From Devosia yakushimensis (GTDB lineage: Bacteria; Pseudomonadota; Alphaproteobacteria; Rhizobiales; Devosiaceae), in the NCBI RefSeq assembly GCF_030159855.1, contig NZ_BSNG01000001.1, forward strand, positions 3,100,001 through 3,164,000: 64,000 nucleotides of DNA, read 5' to 3'. The stretch's first letter is position 1, and the number at the start of each line of letters is the position of its first letter. Below, one piece after another: positions 40,713 to 48,289 of the stretch. The position numbers were made by a program, and so were the translations under genes. The notes under the pieces were generated by a model. It worked only from the letters and a program-made list of their open reading frames with translations, did no database searches and was not told where the DNA came from.

Positions 40713-41710
40713 CGCGCGGTTCTCCGCAGAATGAGATAGATGAAGACGATGCCGCCGAGGAATTCGATGATGATCGAGAGGGCGGTATCGAAGGAGAAGA
40801 CCCGCTCGAGCAGGGTCTGTCCACCCACGAGGAAGGTGATGGCGAGGAGCGCCGCGGCGGGCAGCACATATTTGTGCCGGCTGGTGCCGACAAGGCCATG
40901 GGCGAGGCTGGCGACGAGCAGGCCGAAGAACGTGATGGGTCCCACCAGCGCGGTCGAGACAGCGACCAGCACCGCGATCAGCATGAGAATGACGATGACC
41001 GTGCGCTTGTAATCGAGCCCCAGATTGATGGCATGGGCGCGGCCCAGCGAAAGCACGTCATAGGTATGCAGCATGCGGATGGCGATGACGGTGACTACCA
41101 TGACAATCAGGGTCGCGACCAGCAGCTGAGAGGTGTCGACCGTGGCGAAGCTGGCAAAGAGAGTATCCTGCAATACGCTGAAGGCATTGGGATCGAGCAG
41201 GCGCTGCATGAATTGGGAGAGGCTGCGGAACAGGATGCCGAAGACGATGCCGACCAGCACGAGCAAAGTGAGGCTGCGCTCTTCGCCAAGGAAGAGCCAG
41301 CGGAAGAGGAGACCCGAGAAGGCGACCATGACCAGGACTTCCACGCCGAACTGGGCTTGCGGATTGAGCGTGCCCAGCGCGCCGACGCCGAGGAAGAAGA
41401 CGATGGCGGTCTGGATCAGCACATAGAGCGCATCGAACCCCATGATGGAGGGGGTGAGGATGCGGTTATTGGTGACGGTCTGGAACAGGACGGTTGAGAT
41501 GGCGACCGAATAGGCGACGAGGCACAGCGCCAGCAATTTTCGGCCGCGGAAAGGGAGGATGAAACTCCAGCTGCCCTTGGCGCCCAGCGTCATGAAGCAG
41601 GCGATGGAGATGATGGCCAGGGCACCGAGGATAAGGAGGGCAATGGCGGGGCGGGTGAGGCCCAGCCATGGATCCTTGCGCATCGCGCTATTTGCCAGAT
41701 CAGGCGGCAT
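40709..41710 (-). CDS. Siderophore ABC transporter permease (FecCD family)
   Basis: A 333-residue permease with about nine to ten membrane helices. Family motifs include PSIMGFDALYVLIQT, and FFGLLVASLAHGLVGTSRHKYVLP with the Gly-rich coupling helix near the C-terminus. It overlaps the other permease gene by 11 bp and the ATPase gene by 4 bp. It forms a heterodimer with that permease. Confidence 0.92.
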   Translation of the reverse strand: MPPDLANSAMRKDPWLGLTRPAIALLILGALAIISIACFMTLGAKGSWSFILPFRGRKLLALCLVAYSVAISTVLFQTVTNNRILTPSIMGFDALYVLIQTAIVFFLGVGALGTLNPQAQFGVEVLVMVAFSGLLFRWLFLGEERSLTLLVLVGIVFGILFRSLSQFMQRLLDPNAFSVLQDTLFASFATVDTSQLLVATLIVMVVTVIAIRMLHTYDVLSLGRAHAINLGLDYKRTVIVILMLIAVLVAVSTALVGPITFFGLLVASLAHGLVGTSRHKYVLPAAALLAITFLVGGQTLLERVFSFDTALSIIIEFLGGIVFIYLILRRTAR

Positions 41711-42662
41711 GGCGGCGTGTCCTCAGTAAAAGGACCAGGAATATGGCGCTGCCAATAACGCCGACGACAACGCTGATCGGGATTTCGTAGGGCGCGCGGA
41801 TGACGCGGCCCAGAATATCGCAGGCGAGAACGAAGCCGGCGCCCATGACGGCGACCCAGGGCACGGTGCGGCGCATATTGTCGCCGACCATGAGGCTGAC
41901 GAGATTGGGCACGATCAGCCCCAGAAACGGGATAGAGCCCACCGAGACCAGCACCACGGCGCTGACCAGCGAAACGATGACCAGGCCCAGCACCATGACG
42001 CGCTGATAATTTAGGCCCAGATTGGTGGTGAAATCGCGGCCCATGCCGGCCACCGTGAAGCGGTCGGCCGCGATATAGGCGAGCACGGCACAGAACAGGC
42101 CGATCCAGAGCAGTTCGTAGCGGCCGCGCAGGACGCCGGAGAAATCGCCCATTGTCCAGGCCAGCATGGAGGCCATGAGTTCGAAACGGTAGGCGAAGAA
42201 GGTGGTGACGGCGCCAATGATGCCGCCCAGCATGATGCCGACGAGAGGCACGAGCAGCACATCGCGCAGGGGAACGGCGCGCAGGATACGCAGGAATAGG
42301 GCCGTGCCGCCCAGCGCGAACAGCGCGGCGACCAGCATCTTGGCCATGAGGGGCCAGCCGGGGGCGAAGATGGTGACGACCAGGAAGCCCAGGCTGGCGG
42401 ATTCGGTGGTGCCGGCGGTGGAGGGTTCGACGAAGCGATTGCGGACGATCATCTGCATGACGAGCCCGGCAATGGCCATGGAGGCGCCGGCCAGGATGAT
42501 GGCGAGGGTGCGCGGAATGCGGCTGATCAGCAGCACCTGCATCGGGCGGTCTTCGGCGCTGGACGACAGCAGGGCGCCAAGCGAGACATCGCTGACGCCA
42601 ATGAAGAGGCTGATGATGGCCAGAATGATCGTCACCAGGGTGGCGACAATGAGTAACCGCAC
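41700..42662 (-). CDS. Siderophore ABC transporter permease (FecCD family)
   Basis: A 320-residue permease, partner of the preceding one. The family segments RIPRTLAIILAGASMAIAGL and FLGLIVPNLVSLMVGDNMRR are present, along with about nine membrane helices. The start is GTG at 42662, with GGGAG some way upstream; no better start was found. It is separated from the binding-protein gene by 145 bp holding a palindrome, so binding-protein mRNA may be more abundant. Confidence 0.92.
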   Translation of the reverse strand: MRLLIVATLVTIILAIISLFIGVSDVSLGALLSSSAEDRPMQVLLISRIPRTLAIILAGASMAIAGLVMQMIVRNRFVEPSTAGTTESASLGFLVVTIFAPGWPLMAKMLVAALFALGGTALFLRILRAVPLRDVLLVPLVGIMLGGIIGAVTTFFAYRFELMASMLAWTMGDFSGVLRGRYELLWIGLFCAVLAYIAADRFTVAGMGRDFTTNLGLNYQRVMVLGLVIVSLVSAVVLVSVGSIPFLGLIVPNLVSLMVGDNMRRTVPWVAVMGAGFVLACDILGRVIRAPYEIPISVVVGVIGSAIFLVLLLRTRRHAA

Positions 42663-42743
42663 GGCGTTGTTTTCTCCCTAAGCAGCGATGCTGAAGTCTC
42701 CACCGGCTTCGAGTGTGTGGTGACTGCAGAACCCCCACCCTAA

Positions 42744-42782
42744 CCCTCCCCTCAAGGGGGAGGGGATAAGATTGGGGCTCTC
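42744..42782. repeat. GC-rich palindrome plus TTGGGGCTCTC tag within the siderophore operon
   Basis: CCCTCCCC and GGGGGAGGGG pair around TCAA; TTGGGGCTCTC follows 7 bp later. It stands between the binding-protein gene and the first permease gene, where a hairpin could shield upstream mRNA or limit read-through. Confidence 0.55.
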
Positions 42783-42807
42783 TGACTGTCAGGAAAGCTC
42801 AGCGCTA

Positions 42808-43731
42808 TCAGGCCTTGAGGCCGGCCAGGACCTGATCGAGCAGCAGCATGATGCCGCTATAGCCATGCATGGTGATATAGGCGGCCTGCGGATCGAGATA
42901 GACGATATGGCCCTGCTTGGCGGCGCTGGTCTGGTTGACCAGCTCGTTATCGAGGAGAGAAGCGGCGGCGCCTTCGCTGCCGACGCCGGCATCGCGGTCG
43001 ACGACGAAGAGCCAATCGGGATTGCGCTCGAGGATGAACTCGAAGGAGACGGTGTCCCCGCCATGGTCGCCGTCATCGACATTTTCCATGACCGAGGGAA
43101 TGGCCAATTCGTTGTGAATCCAGGCGACGCGGCTATCGGGACCATAGACGCCGACATTGCCGGCATTGGTGACCAGCACGAGCGCAGTGCCCTTGCCCTC
43201 GGCGGCGGCTTTCACTTCGGCAATCTTGGCATCGAGAGTGGCATTGAGCTCGGCGGCCTTGTCCTCGAGCCCGAAGATCTCGCCATATTTGGTGATATTG
43301 CCCTGGACGCCGGCAATGATGGCCGAATTGTCGATCGACATGTCCACGGTGGGCAGGATGTCCTTGGCGGTGCCATAGGCATCGCGCGAACGGGCGCCGA
43401 CAATATAGAGATCGGCTTCGGAAGCGGCGATGCCTTCGAAATCGGGCTCGAAGAGCGAGCCGATCTGGATGGCGTCGGCGGCGACGAAGTCTTTGAGGTA
43501 GCCCGGCGCGTTGGAAGCGGGGACACCCGCGACCGGCACGCCCAGGGCGTGGAGGTTGTCGAAAGCGGCCCAATCGGAAGTCAGGACCTTGGCGGGAACG
43601 CCCGAAATGGTGGTTTCGCCCTGCGCATGGATAATGACCTTGTCCTGAGCGGAGGCGGTCATGGCGGTGAGGGAAAATGCGCCGGCAAGCAATGCGGCGA
43701 CGATGGCGGGAGTGCGGGTGATGTGCTTCAC
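42808..43731 (-). CDS. Siderophore-binding periplasmic protein
   Basis: A 307-residue class III (FepB/CeuE-like) binding protein. The signal peptide ends near TASAQD. The mature protein has AKVLTSDWAAFDNLHALGVPV at the start of lobe 1 and EADLYIVGARS, then the long linking helix and lobe 2 with NPDWLFVVDRDAGVG. It delivers ferric siderophore to the permeases. It is closest to CeuE/YclQ by pattern. An IRO box lies about 95 bp upstream. Confidence 0.92.
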   Translation of the reverse strand: MKHITRTPAIVAALLAGAFSLTAMTASAQDKVIIHAQGETTISGVPAKVLTSDWAAFDNLHALGVPVAGVPASNAPGYLKDFVAADAIQIGSLFEPDFEGIAASEADLYIVGARSRDAYGTAKDILPTVDMSIDNSAIIAGVQGNITKYGEIFGLEDKAAELNATLDAKIAEVKAAAEGKGTALVLVTNAGNVGVYGPDSRVAWIHNELAIPSVMENVDDGDHGGDTVSFEFILERNPDWLFVVDRDAGVGSEGAAASLLDNELVNQTSAAKQGHIVYLDPQAAYITMHGYSGIMLLLDQVLAGLKA

Positions 43732-43825
43732 GAGGCTTCCAATCCAACAGCAATAAGCGGGCGCGCCAAAACTTGATGACGCTTATCCGCTTAACTATCG
43801 GCGGGGGCCAGGGGAGTCAAAAGAT

Positions 43826-43848
43826 AAGATGACGCAGACGATCATCTT
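43826..43848. promoter_or_regulatory. Probable RirA iron-responsive operator (IRO box)
   Basis: AAGATGA and TCATCTT form a perfect 7 bp inverted repeat with a 9 bp spacer, i.e. TGA-N9-TCA, the consensus of the RirA box in Rhizobiales. It lies 95-117 bp upstream of the binding-protein start. It predicts repression of the siderophore operon when iron is sufficient. RirA itself is not in the window. Confidence 0.6.
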
Positions 43849-43899
43849 TTAAATGCCCGGCGGGAATTTATCTCCGCCGGGCCGGTCATCCCCGCCGGC

Positions 43900-44020
43900 C
43901 TTGCCGCCAACCTCTCCCCTGAGGGGAGAGGTGAGGCCCTGCCATCTGCGATCCCTCCTCCCCTTAAGGAGGCCGAGAATTTCAATCATTCTAGCCTCCC
44001 CACGAGGGGGCGGGGATAAA
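43900..44020. repeat. Cluster of GC-rich intergenic palindromes
   Basis: Several short palindromes in a row: CCTCTCCCCTGAGGGGAGAGG, CCTCCTCCCCTTAAGGAGG, and GCCTCCCCACGAGGGGGCGGGG. They lie between the iron box and the SCO1 stop codon. No gene was seen here. Confidence 0.6.
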
Positions 44021-44030
44021 TCGCTCAGGT

Positions 44031-44630
44031 TCAGGACTTGGCGAGCAGATTGCGCAGTTTGCCGATAGCGGTGTTGCTGTCTTCGCCATAGGCGATGGTG
44101 CCCTGGAATTCGCCCTTGCTGTCGAGCAGGAAGACCGAAGCGGTGTGGTCCATGGTGTAATCTCCGCCTTCGAGCGGAACCTTGGCGGCATAGACGCCCC
44201 AGGCCTTGACGATCTTGTCGATCTCTTCCTGGCTGCCGGTGACGCCGGTGATGCGATCGGACACCCAGCTGACATAGTCGCCGAGAATTTCGGGCCTATC
44301 GCGCTCGGGATCGACGGTGACGAAATAGGCCTGGAGATTTTTGCCGTCATCGCCCAGAGCTTCGAACCAGGTGGACATTTCAGCCATGGTGGTGGGGCAC
44401 ACTTCGGGACAATGGGTGAAGCCGAAGAACAGCGCGGAAGGGTGGCCCTGGAACATGGTCTGGTCTACCGGCTCGCCGCGCTGGTTGACCAGGGCATAGG
44501 TGCCCCCGCCAAAGCCGGTCGCGGCCGTGGCCGTGCCGGCCTGGCGCAGGAGAAATGCGCCGCCCGCGGTGGTGACGGCCACGACAGCAACGGCGGCCCA
44601 GAGGATGATGCGAATGGTTTTGAGGTTCAT
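44031..44630 (-). CDS. SCO1/SenC-family copper chaperone
   Basis: A 199-residue membrane-anchored thioredoxin-fold protein that helps build the CuA site of cytochrome c oxidase. The anchor spans about residues 5-27. The copper ligands are the CPEVC motif (FTHCPEVCPTT) and the His in MDHTASVFLLD. The start ATG 44630 follows GAGG; the ORF begins at an upstream TTG. It is next to the PCuAC gene, 8 bp away, as in many proteobacteria. Confidence 0.93.
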   Translation of the reverse strand: MNLKTIRIILWAAVAVVAVTTAGGAFLLRQAGTATAATGFGGGTYALVNQRGEPVDQTMFQGHPSALFFGFTHCPEVCPTTMAEMSTWFEALGDDGKNLQAYFVTVDPERDRPEILGDYVSWVSDRITGVTGSQEEIDKIVKAWGVYAAKVPLEGGDYTMDHTASVFLLDSKGEFQGTIAYGEDSNTAIGKLRNLLAKS

Positions 44631-44638
44631 GGCGCGCC

Positions 44639-45124
44639 TCAATGACCAGCGTGATCGGCCGGTGCGTCGGCGGCAGCGCCGAGCACGGGCAGTTCAAGTT
44701 CGACCGTGCCGGCTTTTTCAAAGGTCAAAGTGACCGGCACGGTCTCGCCTTCGACGAAGCGCTGGGTGATGCCCATGAACATCAGGTGGAGACCGCCGGG
44801 AGCGAGCGTCACTGTTTCGCCGGCGCCGATTTCGAGGCCATCGGCAAGCTTGCGCATTTTCATCACGTCGCCCTGCATGGCCATTTCGTGGATTTGCACA
44901 TCGGGCGAAGCGGGCGAGGTGATCGAGACGAGGCGATCGGCTTCGGCGCCGGTGTTTTCGATGGTCATGAAGCCGCCGCCAACGGGGGCATTGGGCAGGG
45001 TGGCGCGGGAAAAGGGCTGAGAAATGTTGATGGGCCCCAGATGGGTGGTGCCGTCATGGGCAAAGGCGGGTGCGGAAAAGGCGAGAAGGGCCGCGAGGGC
45101 GGCGGTGAAGAAAGTTCGGATCAT
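44639..45124 (-). CDS. PCuAC-family periplasmic copper chaperone
   Basis: A 161-residue periplasmic protein. The signal peptide ends near APAFAHDG. The copper site HEMAMQGDVMKM...GGLHLMFMG matches the H(M)X10MX21HXM pattern of PCuAC. The C-terminus is His-rich (DHAGH). PCuAC delivers Cu(I) to the oxidase with SCO1. The ATG at 45124 is preferred to the ORF start at 45175. Confidence 0.93.
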   Translation of the reverse strand: MIRTFFTAALAALLAFSAPAFAHDGTTHLGPINISQPFSRATLPNAPVGGGFMTIENTGAEADRLVSITSPASPDVQIHEMAMQGDVMKMRKLADGLEIGAGETVTLAPGGLHLMFMGITQRFVEGETVPVTLTFEKAGTVELELPVLGAAADAPADHAGH

Positions 45125-45178
45125 GATCGGAAAGCTCCGGGAAAGGTCAGCGCGATTGGGCCCGGAAGGGGCCAAGAA

Positions 45179-45559
45179 TCAGAGCTGGGCCGGAGGCGCT
45201 CTCGGCCCACCGGGCGCCACCTGGCGCGGCAGCAGCGCTTCTGCCTGCTGAACAATGCCGGTGGGGATGGCGGCGATAGCGGGCGCGCCTAGATCGAGGC
45301 TGGCCAAGGCGGGTAGCACCAGATCGTTCTTGCCGATGCCGGCGGCGGGGCATTTGGCAAGTGTGATGTCGCTGTCGGTTGTGCTGCCGGTAGAGGTACA
45401 GAGCACCCAGCCGGCCGTGGTGGTTTCGTAGTCGAGCTTGGCGAAATCGAGCTGGCTGGCCCGCGCCTGATGGAGCGGGGCCAGAATGGTCAGCAAATAG
45501 AGGGCGAGCACGGCCAGGGCCGTTCCCAATTCTCTCGCCATGCTGCGCCGCTGGATCAT
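45179..45559 (-). CDS. Small membrane protein (DUF2946-like)
   Basis: A 126-residue protein with an N-terminal membrane segment (about residues 11-29, ALAVLALYLLTILAPL) and an extracytoplasmic part with two Cys (VLCTSTG and AKCPAAG). The length, early helix, HQARAS junction and Cys pair are like DUF2946 proteins that accompany PCuAC/SCO genes. It lies 54 bp upstream of the PCuAC gene on the same strand, pointing to a copper-related role. This is inference from context. Confidence 0.65.
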   Translation of the reverse strand: MIQRRSMARELGTALAVLALYLLTILAPLHQARASQLDFAKLDYETTTAGWVLCTSTGSTTDSDITLAKCPAAGIGKNDLVLPALASLDLGAPAIAAIPTGIVQQAEALLPRQVAPGGPRAPPAQL

Positions 45560-45617
45560 GCTCACAGTCCTATGAGGTCGGGCGGTCGGGCTCAACAGCA
45601 ATATTGTCGCGCCGGGT

Positions 45618-46529
45618 CTAAACGGAAGGCACGTAAGTTTCGCTGCACAGAGCGATGAAGCTTTTCATGGCGGCCGAGAGGGGGCTCGATTTGCGGCGGA
45701 CGACGAGCAATTGGCGCAGCGCCCAGGGCTCGGCCAGGGGGGCGCAGATGAGGTCGGTGCCGGCCAGGAGATGAAGGCTCGTGGAGCGCAGGAAGCCGAT
45801 GCCGAAGCCGGCTTCCACCATGCGGACGAGAGCGGGGAAGCTCTCGACGCGGACACTTTCCTTAAAGGGCTGGCCGGCCTTGCGGGCGGCATCGCCCAGG
45901 AGGCGATCGAGCGAGCCGGCATGATGGATGCCGACGATGGGGTGGCTCAGCACCATTTCGAAGGGAATATCCTTGCGCGGCTCGATCCTTGCGGCCAGGG
46001 GGTGATCGGGCGGGGCCAGCACCCAGACGCGATCGTCCTCGAAGGCTTTGATCTCGAAGCGCGTGAAATCGTAATTGTCGGAAACGATGGCGATATCGGC
46101 CCTGCCCTCGTCCAGCGCGAGGAGGCCCTTGGCGGCGCTGGTTTCCTGGATGTCGAGCTCGATGCCAGCATGTTTTGCCGCATAGCGCGCCAGCAATTCG
46201 GGCAGCCGGCCGGTCAGGGCCGAGCTGGTGCAGGCCAGGCGGAGGCTGCCGCGCAGGCCGGCACCGAAATCGGCCATGACCGCATCGAGATCGGCAATGG
46301 CGCGCAGCACATTGCGGCAGCCCTCGGCATAGGCGGCGCCGGCAGTGGTGAGCTTGACGCCGTGGGCGGAGCGATCGAACAGCACCACGCCCAGCCGGCT
46401 TTCGAGATCGGACACACGGCGGCTGACGGCGGAGGTGGCTATGCCCTCGCGTTCGGCAGCGCGGCCGATGGAACCGGTTTCGGCCAAAAGCAGGATAAGG
46501 CGCGCGGTGACGCTATCGAATGGTGCCAT
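45618..46529 (-). CDS. LysR-family transcriptional regulator
   Basis: A 303-residue LysR-type regulator. The winged helix spans about 5-65 (LAETGSIGRAAEREGIATSAVSRRVSDLE), and the substrate-binding domain about 90-300 (GSLRLACTSSALTGRLPELL, then AGFGIGFLRS). ATG at 46529 follows GGGGAG. The ORF extends to 46592 into a palindrome. It is next to a TSUP permease gene on the same strand, upstream of which it may act. The effector is unknown. Confidence 0.9.
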   Translation of the reverse strand: MAPFDSVTARLILLLAETGSIGRAAEREGIATSAVSRRVSDLESRLGVVLFDRSAHGVKLTTAGAAYAEGCRNVLRAIADLDAVMADFGAGLRGSLRLACTSSALTGRLPELLARYAAKHAGIELDIQETSAAKGLLALDEGRADIAIVSDNYDFTRFEIKAFEDDRVWVLAPPDHPLAARIEPRKDIPFEMVLSHPIVGIHHAGSLDRLLGDAARKAGQPFKESVRVESFPALVRMVEAGFGIGFLRSTSLHLLAGTDLICAPLAEPWALRQLLVVRRKSSPLSAAMKSFIALCSETYVPSV

Positions 46530-46574
46530 GTCATCTCCCCAGATAGGGGGCACCATAACCATAGTTTCCTCCTC

Positions 46575-46715
46575 GGACCAATCGCCATCCACTGATGCTG
46601 GCCTGCAAATGGCGGCCTTCTGCGCTTCCGGTGCTCACGTACCCAAAAGTACGCTGCGCTCCGGTTCTCGAAATCCACCATTTTCGCCTCAGCCTGAGTG
46701 GATGGCCATTGGTCC
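46575..46715. repeat. 141 bp imperfect palindrome after the TSUP stop codon
   Basis: Outer arms GGACCAATCGCCATCCACT (46575-46593) and AGTGGATGGCCATTGGTCC (46697-46715) pair at 18 of 19 positions. Inside, AAATGGCGG pairs with the complement of CCACCATTT, and CCGGTGCTCACGTAC with GTACGCTGCGCTCCGG, around a CCAAAA loop. It begins at the base next to the TSUP stop codon (46716-46718) and ends in the LysR leader. Confidence 0.8.
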
Positions 46716-47453
46716 CTAGATCACGAGCAAGATGCCGCGCACGAGATAGAAAGTCCCGATAGCGGTGACGATGAGGCGGGTCCAGCGCTTGAAATTGGCA
46801 TCAGTGAGGCGCTGCAGCACCCAATGGCCGGCGCTGGTGCCCATGATGGCGAAAGGCGCAGCGAGGGCGACAGCGGCCCATTCGGCTGGGGCCAGCACCA
46901 TGGTGGCGTTCCAGTAGAAAATGATCTTGCCGGCGTGATTGACCACCTGGGCGGCGGCCTTGGTGGCGATGATGGTGCGCCGGTCCATCGGCGTGCGGAT
47001 GAAGAACATATCGATGGTGGGGCCGGCGACGCCAACGGCGAGATTGATGCCGCCACCGAGAAAACCGCAGATAAAGGCGTGGTGGGGCTTGGATGCATCG
47101 AGCGCCAGCCAGGATTGGGGAATCCAGAGCAGGATCGGCAGCAGGCCGATGGTGATGCAGACCGTGGCGAGGTCGGGCGTGTAGCGAACGATGAAGAGGA
47201 TGGCGGCAGCGGTCAGCAGGCCCAGGGTCATGATCCCCAGCACGCGCCAATCGATATAGGCGCGGGAGAAAAAGGCGCGCGAGCCATTGGCGATGAGCTG
47301 GATGATGCCCTGGACGGCAATGGCCGTGCCCACCGGCAGGATCAGCAGGAAAATGCCGAGCAGGATCAGCCCGCCCGCCATGCCGAAAATGCCCGATATC
47401 ATCGATGTTCCGAACACCGCCACCAGCATGGCGACGCCAACAAGAAGACTCAT
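46716..47453 (-). CDS. TSUP (TauE/SafE) family sulfite/anion exporter-like permease
   Basis: A 245-residue inner-membrane protein with about eight helices in two repeats. The first repeat has FGTSMISGIFGMAGGLILLG and the second FICGFLGGGINLAVGVAGP, the paired Gly-rich family motifs. TSUP members carry sulfite, sulfonates or organic acids; the substrate here is unknown. The ATG at 47453 follows GGGATAG; an in-frame ATG at 47480 adds nine residues. It may be controlled by the adjacent LysR gene. Confidence 0.87.
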   Translation of the reverse strand: MSLLVGVAMLVAVFGTSMISGIFGMAGGLILLGIFLLILPVGTAIAVQGIIQLIANGSRAFFSRAYIDWRVLGIMTLGLLTAAAILFIVRYTPDLATVCITIGLLPILLWIPQSWLALDASKPHHAFICGFLGGGINLAVGVAGPTIDMFFIRTPMDRRTIIATKAAAQVVNHAGKIIFYWNATMVLAPAEWAAVALAAPFAIMGTSAGHWVLQRLTDANFKRWTRLIVTAIGTFYLVRGILLVI

Positions 47454-48289
47454 GTGACTATCCCAATATGGTGCTGTCATGCGCTTATCGCGCTGGCGGC
47501 GCCATGACGGATGCGGCAAGAGGGGATGCCCATGGCGAAGCGCCGCCTGTGCCGCGGTTTTCGAATAGACGGACGGACCCCGAGACGGCATTCGCCTCGA
47601 AAGTGATTAGAATGAGACGGACGCCGCCTCGGGGTGCCGGGACTTTCTCGGACGGCGCGATCGCAGGCCCCAGCGTTTGCCGTAGCTCCCGCCCGATTGC
47701 CTCGTCCGCTCGACCCGGAGCGGAGCGCGACCCCCACTCCCCCGGCTGGCTTCCGGACACTCGTCGCTGCAGCGCCGCCCGCATCCCGGAAGATGGAGGG
47801 AGTATGCGGGAGGTTTTGGGGAGGGGGATAAGTTTGTGGGTTTGGGGCTCTCATTACCCCCACCCTTGTCCCTCCCTACAAGGGGGCGGGTGACCTCTCT
47901 CGGTCGGTCTTGGTATCCACCAGTGCGGCGCCTGCGGTTCTTTCGCCTCCCTCCCCCTTGAGGGGAGGGCCGGGGTGGGGGTGGTTGGGGCATTTGCGCA
48001 GGAGCCGCGCAACCCCCACCCTCATTCCCTCCCCTCAAGGGGGAGGGAGGCGCAGGAGCCTGCGGATTGGGGCTCTCGACACCCCTTCCCGACCTCCCCG
48101 GTCGAGGGGTGGTGAAGTATCCGTGGTTCCTCGCACCTTTATTCCCCACCCACTGTTGCTCCTCGGGCTTGCCCCGAGGGTCATTCGCCGCTGGTGCCGG
48201 GTTGAGAATGGCCCTCGGGTCGAGCCCGAGGGAGGCGATTGGGGTGTGGGGAGATAGTGCACACTGAAGGCTGTCGGATTTCGGCGGAC
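47454..48289. other. Gene-free 836 bp stretch filled with GC-rich palindromes
   Basis: No convincing gene. From about 47840 to 48240 there are repeated CTCCCC/GGGGAG palindromes, for example CCCTCCCCTCAAGGGGGAGGG near 48030 and CCCCTTGAGGGGAGGG near 47955, and two copies of TTGGGGCTCTC. Further on, GGCTTGCCCCGAGGGTCATT and its near complement CCCTCGGGTCGAGCCCGAGG pair around 48170-48235. The part from 47500 to 47800 lacks repeats and has no ORF with plausible codon use; it could be a decayed gene. Confidence 0.55.

Noticed and set aside
47607..48149. 180-codon minus-strand ORF in the repeat-filled gap
   Set aside because: Built from the GC-rich palindromes, Pro/Arg/Gly-rich, without start context or family match.
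47840..48240. Possible CRISPR-like repeat array
   Set aside because: Repeats are irregular palindromes with uneven spacing and no cas genes nearby.
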